Below are positions 4,426 to 8,458 of a stretch of 8,458 nt of DNA, piece by piece. The stretch is from Clostridiales bacterium. GTDB taxonomy: Bacteria > Bacillota > Clostridia > Oscillospirales > Oscillospiraceae. Made by a program: the position numbers and the translations under genes. The notes beneath the pieces are model-generated. The model was not told the origin of the DNA. It made no database searches and saw nothing but the letters and a program-made list of their open reading frames with translations. Each line of letters begins with the position of its first letter. Position 1 is the first letter of the stretch. The stretch covers positions 1 through 8,458 of the forward strand of contig SFFW01000023.1 of assembly GCA_004556755.1 (NCBI GenBank), read 5' to 3'.

Positions 4426-6137
4426 TGACAAATTATTCCGGATACATGGGTAAGGTCGCATTGCTTGATCTATCCGAGGGGGAAGTCCGGGACTATCCGT
4501 GGTCGGACGAGGATCGCAGGCAGTATATCGGCGGAAAGGCAATGGCGGAAAAGCTGCTTGCCGATGTGCTCAAGGGAAAGACCGACGCTCTCTCACCCGA
4601 AAGCCCAATAGTCATCGCCACCGGCCCGCTTACGGGAACCGGCGCACCCTGTTCAAATCACTTCTTCGTTGCGGCACTGTCTCCGCTGGGCGGCGGTATC
4701 AGCGTTTCCGGCTGCGGAGGAGACTTTGGACTGTACCTGAAAAAGGCGGGCTTCGATGCGCTGGTAATCAAGGGCAAGTGCGAAAATCCCACTTGGATCG
4801 TGATGAAAAACGACAAGCTGTCGTTTAACGACTGCGGCGATATGTGGGGCATGGAGCTCAGCGCCGCACAGGAAGAGATGAAAAAGCGCCTTGACGAGCA
4901 GAGAAACTGCAACGTCAAATGCGGTATGCTCTGCATCGGACCTGCAGGAGAGAACCTCGTTCCCTTCGCAAGCGTCGCATCGGGTGAGAGGGATGTGATC
5001 CACTGTGACCTCGGTGCGGTGTTCGGGTCAAAGAATCTCAAGGGCATCGTCGCAACGGGTAATAACGACGTTCCCGTAGCCGACCGTCCGTCTGCGGTGA
5101 AGAGCAGAGTGGACTGGATCGCAGCGCTTCGGCGCCACCCTCTGACGGGCGACCTTCTGCCGGTCATGGGTACCGCAGGCTTTGTGCCGAAGCTGCAGAG
5201 CGCAGGACTTCTTCCCGTGAAGAACTACTCTGCCGGAACGAGCGACAGAGCGTCCGAGATCGGCGGCGAGAGCTTTGCGAAGGATCACAACATCGGCTGC
5301 ACGGGCTGCACATACTGCCCGATAAAGTGCGAGCGCCTTATGCGCAACGACCTCGGAACGCTTATGGGACCGGGGCTTGAGGCGATGGTGCTTTTGGGCA
5401 GCAACATTCAGAACTATGACGTTAACCTTATCATAAAGTGGAGCCGTAAGCTCCACGAGCTGGGACTTGATCTGCGCACTGCGGCGAACGTGCTTGCACA
5501 GGCAATGGACGAGGGCAGGCACGGTGTTGCCTTCGGAAAGAGCGAGGGCGTGTGCGAGCTGTTTTCCGAGATCGCATCCGGGGAAGCGGTCGAGCTTGCA
5601 AAGGCTGCGGTCGAAACTCCGAGACTCGACCTTGAGGCTCTTGCCGTCGGCAGCTACATAGGCGAAGCCTCCGCCACGGCTCAGCTTTGGGCTGAGCTTA
5701 ACGAGGCGGTCGCCTCCTGCGGTCAGTGTGAGAAGCTGCTGTATTCCGAAATCCCGGCGTGGCTTGTTAAAAAGGACGGCACCGCAGCGGCGTTTATCGC
5801 ACGGAAGCTCATGCCGGTCGCAGTGGCGCTCTTACGGATAGCCGGAAAGCTGCCGGAAAGCGTCGGACTTTCGCTGCCGATGAGTGCATTTGCGACCGAG
5901 ATGAAGCACTCCGTCGGCATGGAGCTGTCGCTTGATGACTTCCTCACTGCGGGCAAAAACGGCATTGAGGCGGCAAAAACCCTCGGCGGCGAGGACACCA
6001 AGGTTGTACTGCCGAAGGGACTTACGTCGTTAAGCAAGGCTCTGCCTTTTGCGATAAAGCTCCCGACCCTCGACGAGATAAAATCCGGGGCGCTTCGGCT
6101 GCCGGACATCACCGGGCTTTTCGCCCGCAAAGCATAA
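4425..6137 (+). CDS. Aldehyde:ferredoxin oxidoreductase (AOR) family large subunit, divergent
   Basis: This encodes 570 aa, with start ATG 4425 behind AGGTAAGG. AOR enzymes oxidise aldehydes to carboxylates with a tungsten bis-pterin cofactor and a [4Fe-4S] cluster. The N-terminal domain is clear: YSGYMGKVALLDLSEGEV, IGGKAMAEKLL, ATGPLTGTGAPCSNHF, SPLGGGISVSGCGGDFGLYLKKAGFDALVIKG, IGPAGENLVPFA and GAVFGSKNLKGIV. The cluster motif is C295-x2-C298-x3-C302, with an extra C292; the distal ligand is probably C432 or C435. The first pterin motif (family D-x-x-G-L-D-x) appears as HELGLDL (344-350), and the catalytic Glu region as GPGLEAM (315-321, E319). The family's YDPRG...GMGLAYATS..GACH block, with the second-half catalytic His, is absent: the sequence passes from RLDLEALA (400-407) to the C432 region within about 25 residues. 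The operon partners suggest a WorL/AorB-like role. AOR-fold assignment is sure; aldehyde oxidase activity is doubtful. Confidence 0.88.
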   Translation: MTNYSGYMGKVALLDLSEGEVRDYPWSDEDRRQYIGGKAMAEKLLADVLKGKTDALSPESPIVIATGPLTGTGAPCSNHFFVAALSPLGGGISVSGCGGDFGLYLKKAGFDALVIKGKCENPTWIVMKNDKLSFNDCGDMWGMELSAAQEEMKKRLDEQRNCNVKCGMLCIGPAGENLVPFASVASGERDVIHCDLGAVFGSKNLKGIVATGNNDVPVADRPSAVKSRVDWIAALRRHPLTGDLLPVMGTAGFVPKLQSAGLLPVKNYSAGTSDRASEIGGESFAKDHNIGCTGCTYCPIKCERLMRNDLGTLMGPGLEAMVLLGSNIQNYDVNLIIKWSRKLHELGLDLRTAANVLAQAMDEGRHGVAFGKSEGVCELFSEIASGEAVELAKAAVETPRLDLEALAVGSYIGEASATAQLWAELNEAVASCGQCEKLLYSEIPAWLVKKDGTAAAFIARKLMPVAVALLRIAGKLPESVGLSLPMSAFATEMKHSVGMELSLDDFLTAGKNGIEAAKTLGGEDTKVVLPKGLTSLSKALPFAIKLPTLDEIKSGALRLPDITGLFARKA

Positions 6138-6149
6138 GGAGGCGCAGCA

Positions 6150-6569
6150 ATGTCATTCAGTATTAAAGAGAGCGTATGCAATGGCTGCGATGCCTGCAAG
6201 ACTGCCTGTCCTACTCAGGCGATATACGGAGAGCAGCACGAGGTCCACAAGATAGACCCCGACCTGTGCGTGTCCTGCGGACTGTGCCTGAGCTTCTGCA
6301 CCAACTTCGGTATCCGCAGCGGCGAAAATCACGACGATATGACCGAAGCGGAGGATTTTAAGATCCCCAACATAAACACCTCGCTCTGCACGGGCTGTTC
6401 CGCCTGCGTAAGAGAATGCCCGATGTACGTTCTTTCCATCTCCGCACCCAAGTTTAAGGGCGACATACACACGTTTGCATACATAACCGATCAGGACGAT
6501 TGCATCGGCTGCGGCAAGTGCGAGGAGCATTGCCCGGTGGGTGCGATCGAAATGGTCGACAGGCTGTGA
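6150..6569 (+). CDS. Polyferredoxin with four [4Fe-4S] clusters, AOR electron-transfer subunit
   Basis: This encodes 139 aa, with start ATG 6150 behind AAGGAGG and 12 nt after the AOR stop codon. The protein has exactly 16 cysteines in four C-x2-C-x2-C-x3-C(P) motifs, at residues 10-20, 40-50, 80-90 and 118-128. This makes two bacterial-ferredoxin modules in tandem (each with swapped ligands for two clusters), joined by an acidic linker at about 56-76. There is no signal peptide or membrane helix, so it acts in the cytoplasm. Small four-cluster subunits of this kind (AorA in the Aromatoleum AOR complex, WorS in bacterial tungsten oxidoreductases) sit beside the AOR catalytic subunit and carry electrons onward. 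Its position between the AOR gene and the NuoE/HydB-like genes fits a wire from pterin site to flavin module. The second and third motifs have F/R-E-C variants without a change in the cysteines. Confidence 0.9.
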   Translation: MSFSIKESVCNGCDACKTACPTQAIYGEQHEVHKIDPDLCVSCGLCLSFCTNFGIRSGENHDDMTEAEDFKIPNINTSLCTGCSACVRECPMYVLSISAPKFKGDIHTFAYITDQDDCIGCGKCEEHCPVGAIEMVDRL

Positions 6570-6586
6570 GAGAAAGGAAGATGAGC

Positions 6587-7066
6587 ATGACTGTAATTGA
6601 CTACGGCTTTATTGATGAAGTGCTTGAAAAGCACGAATACAGTAAAAGCGAAACGATAGGAATAATGCAGGACATCCAGGGGAAATACCGCTATCTTCCC
6701 GAAGAAGCCCTGCGCTACGCCGCAAAGAAGATCGGCGTCAGCCCCGCAACGCTGTACGGAGTTGCGACCTTCTACGAAAACTTCTCACTGACCGAGAAGG
6801 GCAAGTACATCGTCAGAGTATGCGACGGCACCGCCTGCCACGTCCGCAAGTCCGAGGACATTCAGAATGCGCTTTACCTTGCAACGGGCATGGAAAAGGG
6901 CGACACCATGTCCTCCGACGGACTGTTTACCATTGAGCGTGTTGCGTGTCTCGGTGCGTGCGGTCTTGCACCCGTATGTACGGTAAACGGTGTCGTTCAT
7001 GCTACGATGACACCGGAGAAGATCCGCAAGCTGGTAAAAGAATTGAGGGAGGCTGAAAAGGTATGA
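6587..7066 (+). CDS. NuoE/HydC-like [2Fe-2S] thioredoxin-fold subunit
   Basis: This encodes 159 aa from ATG 6587. ATG 6581, two codons earlier, is also in frame, but AAGGA (6574-6578) lies 8 nt from 6587 and only 2 nt from 6581, so 6587 is preferred. The N-terminal helical part (IMQDIQGKYRYLPEEALRYA, VSPATLYGVATFYENF) is typical of NuoE/HydC (BfuC) proteins. The thioredoxin-like domain carries the [2Fe-2S] ligands C79-x4-C84 (CDGTAC) and C121-x3-C125 (CLGAC). In complex I and in electron-bifurcating hydrogenases this subunit docks on the NADH-binding flavoprotein. It lies 17 nt after the polyferredoxin gene, and its stop overlaps the next start as ATGA (7063-7066), so the next subunit is translationally coupled to it. 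Length and motifs are normal, and nothing suggests damage in this gene. Confidence 0.92.
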   Translation: MTVIDYGFIDEVLEKHEYSKSETIGIMQDIQGKYRYLPEEALRYAAKKIGVSPATLYGVATFYENFSLTEKGKYIVRVCDGTACHVRKSEDIQNALYLATGMEKGDTMSSDGLFTIERVACLGACGLAPVCTVNGVVHATMTPEKIRKLVKELREAEKV

Positions 7067-7317
7067 TATTTGAATCCCGACAGGCTCTTTCCGAATACAG
7101 AGAGCAATGCAAAAAGGCGCTTGCGGGCGCAAAGAAAAGGATCCTCGTCTGCGGCGGCTCCGGCTGTACCGCAAGCGGCTCCCCGATGGTGTACGATGCA
7201 CTCAAGGCGGCAGCCGAGGAGTGCGGTGTTGACCTCTCCGTTACCCTCTCCGACCACGTCGACCACGGCGAGCTGACCGACGTCAAGATGAGCGGCTGCT
7301 CGAGCGCACCGTTATAA
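7063..7317 (+). CDS. HydB/NuoF-like flavoprotein, N-terminal fragment of a broken gene
   Basis: ATG 7063 overlaps the NuoE-like stop (ATGA). The 84-aa frame begins as the N-terminal thioredoxin-like [2Fe-2S] domain found in HydB/BfuB-type subunits but not in complex I NuoF. The first ligand pair is C30-x4-C35 (CGGSGC). At DVKMSGC (C79) the family expects a further G-x-C (C-x3-C pair), then about 25 residues leading to a segment like VERTV. Here the frame instead reads SSAPL and stops at 7315-7317. The expected continuation (LLERTVINGETVERLLY) is found at once in another frame starting at 7296. About 30 codons, including the fourth cluster ligand, are missing, and the frame is shifted by one. 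Alone, this piece could not bind its [2Fe-2S] cluster in the usual way. It is either a genuine mutation, an assembly error, or a recoding site. Confidence 0.75.
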   Translation: MIFESRQALSEYREQCKKALAGAKKRILVCGGSGCTASGSPMVYDALKAAAEECGVDLSVTLSDHVDHGELTDVKMSGCSSAPL

Positions 7318-8458
7318 ACGGCGAGACGGTCGAGCGTCTGCTGTACCACGGCGAGGACGGAGCCCCCGTTGCAAAGCAGGATGAGATACCATTTTATAAG
7401 CATCAGACGAAGCTCGTTCTGCGCCACTGCGGCGAGATAGACTCCGAATCCATAGACGAATACATAGCCGTCGGCGGCTACAGCGCCCTCGAAAAGGCGC
7501 TGTTTGACATGACGCCGGACGAGATAATAAAGGAAGTGAGCGACTCCGGTCTGCGAGGCAGAGGCGGCGCCGGCTTCCCGACGGGCAAGAAGTGGTCGCA
7601 GGTTGCGGCACACAAGGACGCCCCCGTGAAGTACATCGTCTGCAACGGCGACGAGGGCGACCCCGGAGCGTTCATGGACTGCTCCATCATGGAGGGCGAA
7701 CCCCACCAGATGATAGAGGGCATGATAATCGCAGGTATCGCCTGCGGAGCCGAGGAAGGCTATATCTACGTCAGAGCGGAGTACCCGATAGCGGTAAAGC
7801 GCCTTGCTATGGCGATAGCGGCAGCCGAGGCCTGCGGCATATTGGGCGACAACATACTGGGTTCCGGCAAGCGCTTTAAGCTTCGCATGAACTGCGGAGC
7901 GGGTGCGTTCGTCTGCGGCGAGGGTTCGGCGATGCAGGCGTCCATTGAGGGAGACCGAGGCATGCCGAGGACGAAGCCGCCGAGAAGCGTCGATCAGGGA
8001 CTGTTCGGTGCGCCGACCTCGCTCAACAATGTCGAGACCTTTGCAAACGTGCCGCTCATCATAAATAACGGCGCTGCGTGGTACGCCTCGATCGGCTCGC
8101 AGGGCAACTCCGGCACGAAGGCGTTCTCCCTTGCGGGCAACATAAAGAACACGGGACTTATCGAGGTCCCGATGGGAACACCGCTCAAGGAGATCATCTA
8201 CGGCATCGGCGGCGGAGTTAAGAACGGAAGCTTCAAGGCGGTGCAGGTCGGCGGTCCGGCGGGCTGTTGCCTGACGCAGGAGCATATGGACATTCCGCTC
8301 GACTTCGACTCCACGAAGCGGATAGGAGCGATCATCGGCTCCGGCGGTCTGGTCGTCATGGGCGATGACACCTGCATGGTCGAGATTGCCCGCTTCTTCA
8401 CCGACTTCTCCAAAAAGGAGTCCTGCGGCAAATGCACCCCCTGCCGTGACGGTATACC
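7296..8458 (+). CDS. HydB/NuoF-like NAD(H)/FMN-binding subunit, main part, frameshifted and cut by window end
   Basis: This is an open frame of 387 codons without a stop, running past the window. It has no start codon of its own before ATG 7509, so it depends on the upstream fragment at 7063. Family blocks in order: LLERTVINGETVERLLY; GGYSALEKAL; the FMN/NADH site GLRGRGGAGFPTGKKW (about 7551-7598) and CNGDEGDPGAFMD (about 7639-7679); YVRAEYPIAV; GAGAFVCGEGSAMQASIEG; RGMPRTKPPR; TSLNNVETFANVP; and FSLAGNIKNTGLIEVPMGTPL. It ends in ESCGKCTPCRDG, the first three ligands of the N3-type [4Fe-4S] cluster. In bifurcating HydABC/BfuABC enzymes this subunit exchanges electrons between NADH and iron-sulfur partners. 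All catalytic blocks are intact, so the break is confined to the N-terminal domain. C-terminal ferredoxin motifs, if any, lie beyond the window. Confidence 0.85.
   Translation, partial: MLERTVINGETVERLLYHGEDGAPVAKQDEIPFYKHQTKLVLRHCGEIDSESIDEYIAVGGYSALEKALFDMTPDEIIKEVSDSGLRGRGGAGFPTGKKWSQVAAHKDAPVKYIVCNGDEGDPGAFMDCSIMEGEPHQMIEGMIIAGIACGAEEGYIYVRAEYPIAVKRLAMAIAAAEACGILGDNILGSGKRFKLRMNCGAGAFVCGEGSAMQASIEGDRGMPRTKPPRSVDQGLFGAPTSLNNVETFANVPLIINNGAAWYASIGSQGNSGTKAFSLAGNIKNTGLIEVPMGTPLKEIIYGIGGGVKNGSFKAVQVGGPAGCCLTQEHMDIPLDFDSTKRIGAIIGSGGLVVMGDDTCMVEIARFFTDFSKKESCGKCTPCRDGI

Noticed and set aside
7002..8285. Minus-strand ORF of 427 codons over the HydB-like gene
   Set aside because: The plus strand encodes highly conserved flavoprotein blocks throughout. 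The antisense product is Arg/Ala/Val-rich, without motifs.

Overview
The window looks like chromosome of a strictly anaerobic, moderately GC-rich Bacillota, probably a gut-type Clostridia (Oscillospirales or Eubacteriales). This is inferred from a superoxide reductase end, strong AGGAGG-type ribosome sites, sigma-A promoters, hairpin-plus-T terminators, a Bacillus-like YdjG/YdjH pair and a hydrogenase-style iron-sulfur/flavin gene set. No phage, insertion sequence, CRISPR or tRNA is seen. All genes are on the plus strand.

Layout. (1) 1-138 is the C-terminal end of a desulfoferrodoxin/superoxide reductase, closed by a terminator at 151-183. (2) 292-760 is a small exported protein that looks degraded: its signal-peptide start and its body are in different frames. 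(3) 800-2724 is a two-gene unit, a double zinc-ribbon membrane protein (YdjG-like) and a TPM-domain membrane protein (YdjH-like), ending in a strong terminator. (4) 2808-4110 is a CNNM/DUF21-CBS transporter-like gene that lacks the usual CorC/HlyC tail. It is preceded by a 170-nt leader in which a 7-bp aptamer-like closing helix competes with a terminator hairpin. (5) 4136-8458 is an oxidoreductase operon: consensus promoter, about 250-nt structured leader, an aldehyde:ferredoxin oxidoreductase (AOR)-family large subunit, a four-cluster [4Fe-4S] ferredoxin, a NuoE-like [2Fe-2S] subunit and a HydB/NuoF-like flavoprotein that runs off the window.

The last operon has the gene content of the tungsten-pterin oxidoreductases joined to an NADH/ferredoxin electron-bifurcating module (WorLS plus HydABC/BfuABC-like subunits). 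Electrons would pass from the AOR subunit through the polyferredoxin to the flavin module. Two features make this copy unusual. The AOR subunit lacks the stretch that normally holds the second pterin motif and the catalytic histidine. The HydB-like gene is broken near 7296 by a frameshift plus loss of about 30 codons.

The most interesting new signal is the AOR leader. Positions 4304-4313 can pair either with the ribosome site and start codon (4416-4425) or into a long helix with 4380-4390, which is the design of a translational riboswitch. Its class could not be recognised by eye; a Moco/Tuco-type cofactor sensor is the natural hypothesis.
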